Shown piece by piece: positions 9,037-18,665 of a stretch of 64,000 nucleotides of DNA (its first letter is position 1; every line of letters starts with the position of its first letter). The position numbers and the translations under genes were made by a program. This DNA is from Azospirillum endophyticum. Its GTDB lineage: Bacteria; Pseudomonadota; Alphaproteobacteria; Azospirillales; Azospirillaceae. The notes below the pieces were generated by a model, which saw only the letters and a list, made by a program, of their open reading frames with translations, ran no database searches and had not been told where the DNA came from. The stretch covers positions 208,042 to 272,041 of the forward strand of contig NZ_JAENHM010000030.1 of assembly GCF_016595245.1 (NCBI RefSeq), written 5' to 3'.

Positions 9037-10137
9037 TCAGACGTTGAAGCGGAAGTGGAAGATGTCGCCGTCCTGGACGACGTATTCCTTGCCCTCCTGG
9101 CGCATCTTGCCGGCGTCCTTCGCCCCCTGCTCGCCACCCAGCGTGACGAAGCTGGTGTAGTCGATGGTCTCGGCACGGATGAAGCCGCGCTCGAAGTCGG
9201 TGTGGATGACGCCGGCGGCCTCGGGCGCCTTGGCGTTGCGGCGCACGGTCCAGGCCCGCGTCTCCTTCGGGCCGACGGTGAAGAAGGTGATCAGGTCCAG
9301 CAGCTTGAAGCCGGCGCGGATCAGCTTGTTCAGGCCGGTTTCTTCCAGCCCCATCGATTCCAGGAACTCGGCCTTCTCGGCCGGGTCGGAAAGCTGGGCG
9401 ACCTCGGACTCGATGGCGGCGGAGATCACCACGACCTCGGCGTTCTCGGCCTTGGCCTTTTCGGCGACTTTGGCGGAAAAGGCGTTGCCGGTCGCGGCCG
9501 ACGCCTCTTCGACGTTGCAGACATAGAGGACCGGCTTGTCGGTCAGCAGCATGAACTGCTTGAACACCGACCGCTCGTCGTCCGACACCTCGACGACGCG
9601 GGCGGGCTTGCCGTCCTGGAGCACCTTGAGAGCGCGCTCCATCAGGTCGGCCTTGATCTTGCTGTCCTTGTCGCCGCCCTTGGCCTTCTTCTGCAGGCTG
9701 GTCAGCTGGCGCTCCAGGCTCTCCATGTCGGCGAGCATCAGCTCGGTCTCGACCACCTCGGCGTCGCGCAGCGGATCGACGTTGCCTTCGACATGGGTGA
9801 TGTCGTCGTCTTCGAAGCAGCGCAGCACATGGACGATGGCGTCGACCTCGCGGATGTTGGCGAGGAACTGGTTGCCCAGCCCTTCACCCTTCGACGCGCC
9901 GCGGATCAGGCCGGCGATGTCCACGAATTCCAGCTGGGTCGGGACGACCTTCTGCGACTTGGCGATTTCCGCCAGCCTGTCCTGCCGCGGGTCGGGCACG
10001 CTGACGCGGCCGACGTTCGGCTCCTTGGTGCAGAAGGGAAAATTCGCCGCCTCGGCCGCCTGGGTGGCGGTCAGCGCGTTGAACAGGGTCGACTTGCCGA
10101 CGTTCGGCAGGCCGACGATGCCGCAATTGAAGCCCAT
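9037..10137 (-). CDS. ychF: redox-regulated ATPase/GTPase YchF (OLA1 family)
   Basis: 366 residues, the normal length. The P-loop is G-L-P-N-V-G-K-S-T (residues 9-17), followed by the G3 motif VDIAGLIRGASKGEGLGNQFL (cited as DIAGLIRGAS), a coiled-coil region and the C-terminal TGS domain ending in FHFRFNV. YchF is an Obg-related ATPase linked to ribosomes and oxidative stress. The start at 10137 gives the canonical MGFNCGIVGLPN. In alphaproteobacteria it usually follows rplY and pth directly; here 2 kb of foreign DNA separates it from pth. Confidence 0.96.
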   Translation of the reverse strand: MGFNCGIVGLPNVGKSTLFNALTATQAAEAANFPFCTKEPNVGRVSVPDPRQDRLAEIAKSQKVVPTQLEFVDIAGLIRGASKGEGLGNQFLANIREVDAIVHVLRCFEDDDITHVEGNVDPLRDAEVVETELMLADMESLERQLTSLQKKAKGGDKDSKIKADLMERALKVLQDGKPARVVEVSDDERSVFKQFMLLTDKPVLYVCNVEEASAATGNAFSAKVAEKAKAENAEVVVISAAIESEVAQLSDPAEKAEFLESMGLEETGLNKLIRAGFKLLDLITFFTVGPKETRAWTVRRNAKAPEAAGVIHTDFERGFIRAETIDYTSFVTLGGEQGAKDAGKMRQEGKEYVVQDGDIFHFRFNV

Positions 10138-10241
10138 GGTTGGGTGCTCGCCGTCGGAAATGCTGGAATTGTTGCGCTTTATCCTACGATGGGGGGCAAA
10201 GCGCAAACGCGAAGTGGGGGAGGGCGGCTATGCCTGTACCG

Positions 10242-10844
10242 TCATTTCCCCAACATCACCATCCGCAGGCGTTCGCAGAAGCGCCGGAAGGACGGATTGG
10301 CTTTGGCTTGCTCAAGATCGAAGATGCGTGTCATCTGGTGCTGGTGGGTGACCGGATCATATCCACTGGTCATCCGCGACCCTAGCCACTCCTTGGCTCC
10401 TCGCCGGCTTTCGGGATTGGGGGGAGGGGTAAGATCCGCTGGCAATCCGAAATAACCGCGCAGTGATACCGCGGCGGTCATGAACCAAGTTTCGAACTCT
10501 CGCGAAGCCAGAACAACCAAATAGGGAACGTCGTCGCGCACGGCCTTAGCCTTGGCCAGTATTCTTGGGCCTAGGTGAGCGGGACAATCATCCTCGCAAT
10601 CCAATAGGATCAGAACGCTACCATTTCTTTCCTTTGCCTTGGCGGACGCTAGTGCAACATGCTTGGAGAAATAAGCATCAAATTTCAGAAAAGCGGTGGC
10701 CTTGATCCTAATCGGCGGATTGATAAGGAGTGGTTTGGTATAATCCTCTTCAGATTTATTAATGTGCTTGGCAATTCTATGAAGGAGAATTGGTACCGCT
10801 TCGCCTTCTCCCTGACCTTCGACGATAGGGGCGATGAAAGTCAT
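10242..10844 (-). CDS. DUF4276 protein, TOPRIM-like partner of the ATPase
   Basis: 200 residues matching DUF4276. The opening VEGQGEGEA (Glu9, Glu13, Glu15) and the strand VLILLDCEDDCP (Asp82, Glu84, Asp85, Asp86) look like the Glu and Asp metal motifs of a TOPRIM-type nuclease core. A later A-S-R-E-F-E-T-W-F segment is typical of the family. The start follows the ATPase stop after three bases, so translation is probably coupled. The base composition is clearly more AT-rich than the housekeeping genes on both sides. By analogy with ATPase-TOPRIM pairs such as PARIS and AbiL/RloB, it may be the effector of an anti-phage system. Confidence 0.8.
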   Translation of the reverse strand: MTFIAPIVEGQGEGEAVPILLHRIAKHINKSEEDYTKPLLINPPIRIKATAFLKFDAYFSKHVALASAKAKERNGSVLILLDCEDDCPAHLGPRILAKAKAVRDDVPYLVVLASREFETWFMTAAVSLRGYFGLPADLTPPPNPESRRGAKEWLGSRMTSGYDPVTHQHQMTRIFDLEQAKANPSFRRFCERLRMVMLGK

Positions 10845-10847
10845 AGT

Positions 10848-12065
10848 TCAGCGTCCGACGATGTTAAACAGCTTTAGTTGCCGCTCATCGCTGATATCTT
10901 CAAGAGCCTCCCGATCCGGTGAGAGTTGACGTTGGCGCAACAATTCACCCGGCGTGAACAGATGATCGCGCAGCATTTGCTTGCTAGCTTCGTCGATAGG
11001 ACCTATGCAAGTCAGCCCCTCGTGATTCTCAACAGCAAGCAAAGAGTCTATAGGAATATCCGGATTATCGAGCAAATCCGGACTGTGACTAGTGACGATG
11101 ATTTGGCAGTGGCGAGCGCCTTCACGAAGAGCCGACAATAGAACTCCGGCTGCCGCCGGATGTAGGGCAACCTCCGGTTCCTCAAGACCGATCAATAATG
11201 GCGGATTGTTTCCCGCTCTTGAGGACGCAGCCTGGAAAACGGCAAGTAAAATACCGAATGCTCTTAGTGTTCCATCGGACATGGCCCCTGCAAGGAAACG
11301 CCATGGATGCGGCTGCCCACGGACAATTTGACGGAATTCTATGGTTTCTTGTGATCCTAACGTTTTCGCTTCGGCATCAGCTATCCCAGGCACAATCCTG
11401 GATAAATTATCTCGGATAGCCTCTCGAACATTAGGAGAAAGTTGATGCAGTACGCTTGCAGCGTTACTACCATCCCGCCTTAATAAGTCGCCGGGATCAG
11501 GTCTTTGCATCGCTGCTATTTCACGAGGGTTAAGATTATATACCTCAATGCTCGACAAAGCATCGTACACGGGACGGAATTCGGGAATGCCCGATGCAGA
11601 AACAAGGTAAAGCCGGTCAGCAATTACAGCTGGCATCGGCGTCACGGAGCTTTCTACAAGCTTGCCTGACTGCACACGGAAATAGTGTGAGGGGCCGAGC
11701 GCATCGAGAGCATGAATGAAACATTCCTCGTCTTGAACCTCGTAAGCCCCTGCAGGTTTTGCCCCAACACGGAAAGCGTAATGGCCTGTCTGACCGTTCG
11801 GAAGCTCGAATCCGAAGCGCAACGCAAAGTGGTTTGGATGACCGCCTGATCGGCGGCGAACTTCTTTAATGGTTCCCCGATCCCGGAGCGCATGGTCTAG
11901 GGAACTACGCAATGCGTCTGCCACAAAGCGGAGTGCATCAAGGAAGTTGCTTTTGCCAGCGCCATTAGGGCCGACCAGAAAAGTCAAAGGACCCAGGTTC
12001 AGGCGACATGCGGCAATGCTTTTGTAATTGCGGATGGCTACATGGCGGATGAAAGGGGACATCAT
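10848..12065 (-). CDS. AAA/ABC-type ATPase of the OLD/RecF-like class
   Basis: 405 residues. The Walker A is V-G-P-N-G-A-G-K-S-N (residues 31-40) after the typical beginning RNYKSIAACRLNLGPLTFL (cited as RNYKSI). Walker B lies in LLIGLEEPEVALHP and the switch histidine in IIVTSHSPDLLD. The middle domain is predicted AAA_21. ATG-ATG at the start is preceded by GGAA. The gene overlaps functionally with the DUF4276 gene just downstream. AT-rich codon usage suggests transfer. Likely the sensor-ATPase of a two-gene defence module; a chromosome-maintenance role cannot be excluded. Confidence 0.85.
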   Translation of the reverse strand: MMSPFIRHVAIRNYKSIAACRLNLGPLTFLVGPNGAGKSNFLDALRFVADALRSSLDHALRDRGTIKEVRRRSGGHPNHFALRFGFELPNGQTGHYAFRVGAKPAGAYEVQDEECFIHALDALGPSHYFRVQSGKLVESSVTPMPAVIADRLYLVSASGIPEFRPVYDALSSIEVYNLNPREIAAMQRPDPGDLLRRDGSNAASVLHQLSPNVREAIRDNLSRIVPGIADAEAKTLGSQETIEFRQIVRGQPHPWRFLAGAMSDGTLRAFGILLAVFQAASSRAGNNPPLLIGLEEPEVALHPAAAGVLLSALREGARHCQIIVTSHSPDLLDNPDIPIDSLLAVENHEGLTCIGPIDEASKQMLRDHLFTPGELLRQRQLSPDREALEDISDERQLKLFNIVGR

Positions 12066-12157
12066 GAGCGTTCCGGCGGCCTCGATGTGGAAATGCGGAT
12101 CGTGATCGAGATATAGGCAACGACCTCATCCCATACTACAACGCTACAGCTTGCTCG

Positions 12158-12730
12158 TCACCGTACCTGCGTCGCCACCGTCACCTTGTTCATGAACAGC
12201 TCCGGCTGGCCTTCCACGATTAGGGGCAGGTTGTCGGAGACGGCGTCCAGCAGCGGGTCGATCCAGCTCTGGTCGGCCTTGGCGAAGTCGTGCAGGACAT
12301 AGCCGCTGACCAGATCCTTGTTGCCGGGATGGCCGATGCCGAGCCGGATGCGCCAGTATTCCTTGCCGATATGGGCGTCGATGGAGCGCAGGCCGTTGTG
12401 CCCGCCATGGCCGCCGCCCTTCTTCACCCGGATTTTGCCGGGGGGCAGGTCCAGCTCGTCATGGATGACGACGACGTTCTCGGGCTTCAGCTTGAAGAAC
12501 TGCAGCGCGGCCACCACCGACTGGCCGGACAGGTTCATGAAGGTGGCGGGCTCCAGCGCCAGTACCTTGTCGCCGGCGACGGCGCCCTCGGCGGTCTGGC
12601 CCTGGAAACGCTTCTTCCACGGGGTGAAGCGATGCTGCCGGGCGATGGTCTCCACCGCCATGAAGCCGATGTTGTGGCGGTTGCGGGCATACTCGTTGCC
12701 GGGGTTGCCCAGTCCGACCAGTAGCAGCAT
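12158..12730 (-). CDS. pth: peptidyl-tRNA hydrolase
   Basis: 190 residues. Pth releases tRNA from peptidyl-tRNA dropped by stalled ribosomes. The start [11 protein letters not shown] at 12730 is canonical and has a GGTGAGGGAC site. Catalytic His19 sits in NRHNIGF, the active-site Asn in FMNLSGQSV, and the conserved Asp in [29 protein letters not shown] (cited as [11 protein letters not shown] and GGHNGLRS). It lies downstream of rplY on the same strand, the usual alphaproteobacterial order. Confidence 0.97.
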   Translation of the reverse strand: MLLLVGLGNPGNEYARNRHNIGFMAVETIARQHRFTPWKKRFQGQTAEGAVAGDKVLALEPATFMNLSGQSVVAALQFFKLKPENVVVIHDELDLPPGKIRVKKGGGHGGHNGLRSIDAHIGKEYWRIRLGIGHPGNKDLVSGYVLHDFAKADQSWIDPLLDAVSDNLPLIVEGQPELFMNKVTVATQVR

Positions 12731-12770
12731 GTCCCTCACCCTCTGGAAGGCGATCCCCACAAAACGAAGC

Positions 12771-12788
12771 GGGGGGCCGAAGCCCCCC
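12771..12788 (-). terminator. hairpin between rplY and pth
   Basis: GGGGGGC (12771-12777), loop CGAA, GCCCCCC (12782-12788). It lies 34 bases beyond the rplY stop and upstream of pth; it may be an rplY terminator or an attenuator for pth. Confidence 0.55.
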
Positions 12789-12821
12789 ACCGTAACCATC
12801 TTCGAAGAACGAACGCTCCGT

Positions 12822-13418
12822 TTAGGAAGCGGCGCCCTCTTCCGACTTCAGGCCCGACGGTGCAACGATGGTCGCGATGGTGAAATCGCGGTCGGTGATC
12901 GTCGAGGTCACGCCTTCCGGCAGCTTGACCGCCGAGATGTGGATCGAGTCGCCGACGTCGAAGCCCTCGCACGAGATGGTGATGTGCTCGGGGATGCTGT
13001 CGGCCGGGCAGCTCAGCTCCAGCTCGTGACGGACGATGTTCAGGACGCCGCCGCGCTTCAGGCCGGCCGACTTGTCCTGGTCGGCGAACTCGACCGGAAC
13101 CTGCACGTTGATGCGGGTATCGGACGACACGCGCAGGAAGTCGACATGCAGCGGGACGTCGGTCACCGGGTGGAACTGCACGTCGCGCGGCAGGACGCGG
13201 TGGCCGGCGCCGTCGACGGTCACTTCGAACAGGTGGGTGAAGAAGCCCGGCTGATGCAGCACGCGGGTGAACTCGAACTTCTCGAGCGAAATGGTTACGG
13301 GAGCCTGCTTGCCACCGTAGATGACGGCCGGAATACGGCCGTCACGGCGGGTCTGGCGGGCGGTCCCCTTGCCGGCCCGTTCGCGCGTCTCAGCGCCGAG
13401 CGGAATGATCTTGGTCAT
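12822..13418 (-). CDS. rplY: 50S ribosomal protein L25/general stress protein Ctc
   Basis: 198 residues, the long Ctc form with both the 5S rRNA-binding L25 domain (about residues 1-95, [28 protein letters not shown], cited as [20 protein letters not shown]) and the C-terminal TL5-like beta domain (about 96-185). GGAGC precedes the ATG. It binds 5S rRNA in the large subunit. The gene is the first of the rplY-pth group. Confidence 0.96.
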   Translation of the reverse strand: MTKIIPLGAETRERAGKGTARQTRRDGRIPAVIYGGKQAPVTISLEKFEFTRVLHQPGFFTHLFEVTVDGAGHRVLPRDVQFHPVTDVPLHVDFLRVSSDTRINVQVPVEFADQDKSAGLKRGGVLNIVRHELELSCPADSIPEHITISCEGFDVGDSIHISAVKLPEGVTSTITDRDFTIATIVAPSGLKSEEGAAS

Positions 13419-13685
13419 GACGATGCTCCAAAACGAAAAGGGCGCCGGCCTCCAGGGGTGCCGACGCGTGCGCGGCGTGCTTACGGCAATCGGGGGGCCG
13501 CGTCAAGGGGCGTGGCGGAATTTCACGGAAAGCGGGTCCGACTGGAACGTTTGGAACGGCATGAAACAGGCTTCGCGTCCCTGTTCAGTGTTCACCAGGC
13601 CGTCGCCGCGGCAAGGGCTCGATCCGTCCATCCTATCACGGGCGGCGAAGCGGCTTTAAGCATCGCCGCGAAAATGCGGCGGCCC

Positions 13686-16600
13686 TCACAGCCCCGTGGG
13701 GGCAGGCCGCGTGTCGGCGGTCCGCGTGGCGCCCTGCTCGATCAGGGGCTGGAGCGCCGGGGCAAGGCTTTTCAGCAATTGGGCGGGCAGGGCGCTGGTG
13801 AAGCGGTAGTCGTCGGCCTCCGGCCCATGGACGAAGGCGGTCATCGTGCCGAAGAAGCGGTCGCCGATGTAGAAGACGAAGGTCGCGGTGCGGTTGACCG
13901 CCTTCGATTCGATCAGCACGCCGCCCGGCCCCCAGCGGTCGAGCCGGTGGTCGCCGGTGCCGGTCTTGCCGCCCATCGGGATCGGCGCGCCGGTCTGGTC
14001 CTTGAAGGATCCCCAGACCCGCTTGGCGGTGCCGTTCTGCGCCACGTCCATCAGGGCGCGGCGCAGGGTGGCGCAGACCTCCGGCCGCAGCACGCGCTCG
14101 GCCGTCAGCGGGCCCAGCCCCAGCTTCGCCTCATAGGGCGTGCCGGCGGCGAAATGCAGCGAGCGGATCTTCACCGTCGGCTGGCGCATCCCGTCGTTCA
14201 GGATCAGCCCCATCAATTCCGCCAGCGCCGCCGGACGATCGGCCGAGCTGCCGATGGCGGTCGCCAGCGACGGGACCAGCGTTTCGAACGGATAGCCGAC
14301 GCTGCGCCATTGGGCGGTGATGCGCTGGAACGCCTCCTCCTCCAGCCCGATGCGGATGCGGGTGTTCTGGGCGGCCATGCCCTTCTTGAACAGCCAGCGG
14401 TAGCTTTCCTGGCGCTCGTCGGCGCTGGCGGCCAGCACCTCGGCCCGCTTGGCGTCGGGATGCTGCTGGAGATAGGCGACCAGCCACAGCTCCAACGGAT
14501 GGACGCGGGCGAGATAGCCCAGATCGTTCAGCGGAAAGCGGTCCGGTCCGTATTTGGCGTAGAGCGCCGAGAGCTGAGTGTCCGACAGCGTGATTTCCGG
14601 CAGCCGGGCGCGCAGGAAGGCGGAGAAGTCGGCCAGCCCGGCCTTGGGCCGCACGGTACGGAAGATCACCGCCAGCCGGTGCGGCACCGGGCGCGAGCGG
14701 GTCGCCAGCCGGGCCAGCGCCTCGTCCGGCGTGCGCTTGCGGTAGTCGTTGTAGAAGCGGTTGAGGAAGTCCGACCCCTCGCGGTCGGCGAAGCGGGCGA
14801 GATAGGCTTGGCGGGCCGGGTGGTCTGGCGTGCGCAGGATGTCGGCGCCGTCATCGGCCCCTTCGTCCATGTAGAACTGGACGACATCGCGCATCAGCCG
14901 GATGAAAGGCAGGTTGACGCTGTTCCGCAGCGCGTCCTGCACGGACAGGATCCGGCCATTGTCGTCCTTGTTGAAGTTGACGAAGCTGTGCTGGCCGCCG
15001 CCGGTGAAGAACACCTCGCCCGGGCTGGCGGAATAGCGCCGCTCCATCGCCGCGTCGAGCATGGCCGGTAGCCGCCGGTCGGGGGCCGAGGCCAGCCACG
15101 CCGTCGCCCAGCGCGTCAGATTGTCCGATGCCTCGTCCTGAACGTCGGCCAGCAACTCCTTCGGCAGATGGGCGTAGCGGCTGTGCAGTTCGGCGACGAT
15201 CTCCAGGTAGGTCGTCAGCGTCCGCAGCTTGGCGGTGGAGCCGAGATCGAGCTTCGCCCCGTCGTTGATGTCCAGCGGCTGGTCGAGGTTGTCGGCCTGG
15301 ACGCGCAGGTAGTTGGCCTCGGGACCGCGCTCGTACAGCGTGATCGAGTAGACCAGCTTCGACAGGTCGTTGTTGCGGGCGTCCAGCAGCCGCTCGCCGG
15401 TCAGCCCCAGCGAGCGGGCATAGGTGGGGTCGTTCAGCTTGCCCAGCACCTCCACCACGCGCGCCTGTGTCTGGGCATCCAGGGTGGATTGCGCGGTCAG
15501 GTCGAGCCGGTCGAGCGCATAGAGGTTGGAGACGCCGAGCATGCCCAGCAGTCGGGCGCGGATGGCGTTGGTCGCCTTCTGCTCGACATAGGAGGTGGCG
15601 GGAGTGGTCGGGGCCTCCTCGCGGAAGACCAACGGGGTGGCGAGGGCCGCGTCGCGGAGGCCCGCGTCGATCACGCCGGCTTGGGCCAGCGCCCGCAGAT
15701 GGGCGTCGGCCAGCCGGTCGAGCGCGGCGCAATCCTGGATCAGGTAATGGGACGGCCGCCGTTGGGCCAGCAGCAGGGCCAGAACCTGCTTGTAGGCCAG
15801 AGCCTTCAACTTCCGGGACCGCGGCTCCGCCGCCGGTTCGGCCAGGACGCGCTTGGCGACGGACAGGTCGGTGCCGAACCAGGCCCACAGCCCGTCGCCC
15901 AGCCCGTTCACCTCGCCGTATCCCGCCCTGGCGGTCAGCGGGGTGGAGTTCAGATAATCGACCAGGATGCGGCGGCGGGCCAGCGTGGTGTCTTCGCCGT
16001 CGCTGTAGGCGCGGATGCTGGCCGACGCCATCTGGCGCAGCTTCTCGACGCTGCCGGCGGTCTGGCCGTCGGGCGAATGGCGGTACTTCTCGATCTGGGT
16101 GGCGAGGGTCGAGCCGCCGGGGGAGCGCTGGCCCGGCCGGACCATCTGCAGGGGCAGCATCGCCACCGCGGCACCGAAGCGGTCCCATTCCACCGCCGGG
16201 TTGCGGCGCGGCTGGTCCTCGTCCAGCAACTCGCGGTTCTCGATGAACAGCAGTGTGTCGGCGACCAGTTTCGGCACATCGTCGAAGCCGTCGAACACCC
16301 GTTCGGGATAGCGGGCCGCATACATGATGGCGCCGTTGCGGTCGAGCAGGGTCAGCCCGGCCTGCGTCTTCTCGCGATAGATCGGAAAGCCGCCGCCGGC
16401 CATGAAGCGGTCGAGCGCCGGCGACAGCACCGCCTGCCGTTCGACCGCATAGAGGTCATGGGTCAGCGCGTCGAGCTGGCCGGGCAGGGCGGTGTAGCCG
16501 AGCCGCTCGTTGTAGGGGCCATGCTTGGGGTAGCGCGCCTGCGGGTTGGGGCCTTCGCGCAAGCTGACGGTCATCGACTGGGCGACGCCGGACAGCAGCC

Positions 16601-16742
16601 GGGCCTGGAGGCGCGAGGTCTCCATCTCCCGCCAGCCGGCATAGCCCGCGGCGGCCACGGTGACGGCCAGGGTGACGCCGATCGCCGTCCGCCGCACCCA
16701 TGTGCCCGCCCGCGCCCAGCCCTGGACCGAACCTTTCGCCAT
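13686..16742 (-). CDS. class A penicillin-binding protein (transglycosylase/transpeptidase)
   Basis: 1018 residues, longer than a usual PBP1A. An N-terminal membrane helix (about 20-38) is followed by a GT51 glycosyltransferase domain with the catalytic region FIENRELLDE and GGSTLATQ. The transpeptidase domain has S-T-A-K (in DLGSTAKLRT), S-V-N (in LRNSVNLPF) and K-T-G (in GGKTGTGDH). It polymerises and crosslinks peptidoglycan in the periplasm. The GT51 Glu is preserved, though the flanking sequence is divergent, placing it outside the main PBP1A/1B groups. No strong ribosome binding site before the ATG. It stands alone between rplY and the GmrSD-like gene. Confidence 0.88.
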   Translation of the reverse strand: MAKGSVQGWARAGTWVRRTAIGVTLAVTVAAAGYAGWREMETSRLQARLLSGVAQSMTVSLREGPNPQARYPKHGPYNERLGYTALPGQLDALTHDLYAVERQAVLSPALDRFMAGGGFPIYREKTQAGLTLLDRNGAIMYAARYPERVFDGFDDVPKLVADTLLFIENRELLDEDQPRRNPAVEWDRFGAAVAMLPLQMVRPGQRSPGGSTLATQIEKYRHSPDGQTAGSVEKLRQMASASIRAYSDGEDTTLARRRILVDYLNSTPLTARAGYGEVNGLGDGLWAWFGTDLSVAKRVLAEPAAEPRSRKLKALAYKQVLALLLAQRRPSHYLIQDCAALDRLADAHLRALAQAGVIDAGLRDAALATPLVFREEAPTTPATSYVEQKATNAIRARLLGMLGVSNLYALDRLDLTAQSTLDAQTQARVVEVLGKLNDPTYARSLGLTGERLLDARNNDLSKLVYSITLYERGPEANYLRVQADNLDQPLDINDGAKLDLGSTAKLRTLTTYLEIVAELHSRYAHLPKELLADVQDEASDNLTRWATAWLASAPDRRLPAMLDAAMERRYSASPGEVFFTGGGQHSFVNFNKDDNGRILSVQDALRNSVNLPFIRLMRDVVQFYMDEGADDGADILRTPDHPARQAYLARFADREGSDFLNRFYNDYRKRTPDEALARLATRSRPVPHRLAVIFRTVRPKAGLADFSAFLRARLPEITLSDTQLSALYAKYGPDRFPLNDLGYLARVHPLELWLVAYLQQHPDAKRAEVLAASADERQESYRWLFKKGMAAQNTRIRIGLEEEAFQRITAQWRSVGYPFETLVPSLATAIGSSADRPAALAELMGLILNDGMRQPTVKIRSLHFAAGTPYEAKLGLGPLTAERVLRPEVCATLRRALMDVAQNGTAKRVWGSFKDQTGAPIPMGGKTGTGDHRLDRWGPGGVLIESKAVNRTATFVFYIGDRFFGTMTAFVHGPEADDYRFTSALPAQLLKSLAPALQPLIEQGATRTADTRPAPTGL

Positions 16743-16835
16743 GCCGGTTGCACGCCCTCTACCGCCCGGCCGAAACGGCCGGTTTCGGCGCGGACAGTAG
16801 GGGTATTTTGGTTAATATGGGTTTAAGGGGCAAAA

Positions 16836-18569
16836 TCACGAGAGTTGAGGGACACGCCACACAGCGGTTGCAATCTTGGCCATGGCCTTCTGACGCTGGC
16901 TGACCGCCCGGGGCATCCACTCTTCATGGTTCTCCGCAATCTCTCGCGTCAGGGCGTAGATGCTCTCCGCATAGATCGGACGTTTATCGACGTACTCGGC
17001 GTTGCCAAGTCGCTTGTTGGTGCTTGTTTGGAGAAGCGTCATGTTTCCCAATCGGGATGTCAGTGTCTCAACCTCTTCGTCGGTGAACGCGCTCCAGCCA
17101 CCGCTGGGATTCACCGGGCAGATGTGCTCGACGTTGAAACTGCTGCTTTCATAGTCCAGGTCGATGCCCGACATTTGCCGTTCCAATGAGCACAGGATAT
17201 AGCGGACGATCTTGCGGTTGCGGCTCTGCAGAGTTCCGATCGATTTCTCGGAAAAAGCGGCATGGAAGCTTGCATCGGAAACGTAAACTCCGCGCAGTCC
17301 TTCAAGGATCTGCTGCAGGTTTCCGTGCTCTCCCTTGCTGATCCTCTGGGCTTCCGCATGGTAAGTGCGTTCCTGCTCGGCAGGAAGAAGGCCGCCGATG
17401 ACGTTGTAGCGGAATGAAATAACGACGGTGGCTTTGAGAAGCTTCTCGAAGTCCGTCTCGTTCAACCGTCTTTTGGCCGCCATCAGCAATGGGAATGGCT
17501 GTCGGACGCTGAACGTCTTGATGATCCGGGCGGAGTCTTTGGCGCTTTGCGACCAATTGGAGCCCTCGGGGCTGGTCAGCGCCAGATAGGTGTCGATGTC
17601 TTCATCCATGGCGTTCAGAAGGGAGAAGACGTCGGATCGAACCTTGATCTCGCTGCGCACGGCTTTGAAGAGATCGGTTTGCCGGACGAAGCTGCGACGG
17701 CTGATCCAATGGAATCGCAGGAAATCCGGAAGGCTGGCGGCGGCCAGACGTCCGACGATCCGCTCCCATCTGTTGTCCAGGACCATCAACTCGTGCTCGT
17801 GCTGCTCTTCGCGGTGCAAGACCGAGAACAGGTAGTTCTTCAGAAGATCCGTTGCCGATAGCCGGACACCGCGCGCGTTCAAGGTTTCGAATACCTTGTA
17901 TGCATTCAGTTCGTCGGTCACGGTGATCACTGTGAAGAACAGGCGATCGCTCATCGTATCGATCAGTCGAGCTGTTTCCATTCCGGGATCCGTTGCGCCT
18001 TGCAGATAGTCCTGCAGGCGGCCTCCGAACCATTCGAACGCCCGGCGAAGGAGGTTTTCCGAGGGCTTGATCCCTCGCTGTGGTGGGTTGTCGATCAGAG
18101 GCACAAGGTAGGTCTGGAAATAGGTGTCGTTGTTGCGGTTCAAAGACAGCTTCGAGCGCGCGACCAGCGTCACCGGATCGAGGTAGCCGATGTAGGTCTG
18201 CCGCAGGCCGTCCAGGCGTTTTTGTGCCGCATCGGCGTCTCGGCCCTGCTCGACCAGTTTCTTCAGTTGCCGAAGGGCCGTGAGCACGATGATGTTCAGC
18301 GTCGTCAGGCGCTGTTGTCCATCAATGACGTCATACAGTTTATCATCGGAGGATTGGAGCACGAGATAGCCCATATAGTGGGCCGGTTCTCCACCTTCCT
18401 TGACCGTTCCGAGGATGTCCTGCCAGAGGTCGTCCCACTCCTCTTCGCCCCAACTGTAGTCGCGCTGGAAACGGGGCACACGGTAGGTCAGGCCGTTGCC
18501 CATCAGCTTACGGAACGTGTCGTTCTTCGTATTGAAGTTCGTCGCTGACATGGCCGCGCTCGTTGGCAT
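16836..18569 (-). CDS. DUF262/DUF1524 protein, GmrSD-like nuclease
   Basis: 577 residues. The N-terminal DUF262 (ParB/sulfiredoxin-like) domain shows VPRFQRDYSWGEEEWDDLW (cited as RDYSWGEEEW) and the nucleotide-site motif DGQQRLTT (residues 83-90). The C-terminal DUF1524 region has FNVEHICP and RLGNMTLLQTSTN, the expected His and Asn positions of a His-Me nuclease. This is the architecture of single-chain GmrSD type IV restriction enzymes that cut modified phage DNA. GC is lower than in neighbouring genes and many codons differ, suggesting acquisition. The start could be 18569 or 18551; neither has a clear ribosome binding site. Confidence 0.85.
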   Translation of the reverse strand: MPTSAAMSATNFNTKNDTFRKLMGNGLTYRVPRFQRDYSWGEEEWDDLWQDILGTVKEGGEPAHYMGYLVLQSSDDKLYDVIDGQQRLTTLNIIVLTALRQLKKLVEQGRDADAAQKRLDGLRQTYIGYLDPVTLVARSKLSLNRNNDTYFQTYLVPLIDNPPQRGIKPSENLLRRAFEWFGGRLQDYLQGATDPGMETARLIDTMSDRLFFTVITVTDELNAYKVFETLNARGVRLSATDLLKNYLFSVLHREEQHEHELMVLDNRWERIVGRLAAASLPDFLRFHWISRRSFVRQTDLFKAVRSEIKVRSDVFSLLNAMDEDIDTYLALTSPEGSNWSQSAKDSARIIKTFSVRQPFPLLMAAKRRLNETDFEKLLKATVVISFRYNVIGGLLPAEQERTYHAEAQRISKGEHGNLQQILEGLRGVYVSDASFHAAFSEKSIGTLQSRNRKIVRYILCSLERQMSGIDLDYESSSFNVEHICPVNPSGGWSAFTDEEVETLTSRLGNMTLLQTSTNKRLGNAEYVDKRPIYAESIYALTREIAENHEEWMPRAVSQRQKAMAKIATAVWRVPQLS

Positions 18570-18665
18570 TGGAACAGTGGGACGACGCCGACGACCCTGG
18601 GATCGTCGGCGAAATCATCCAATGTTTACTCTATCACGCGCGGCTTCATGCGACGACGGAGCGCC

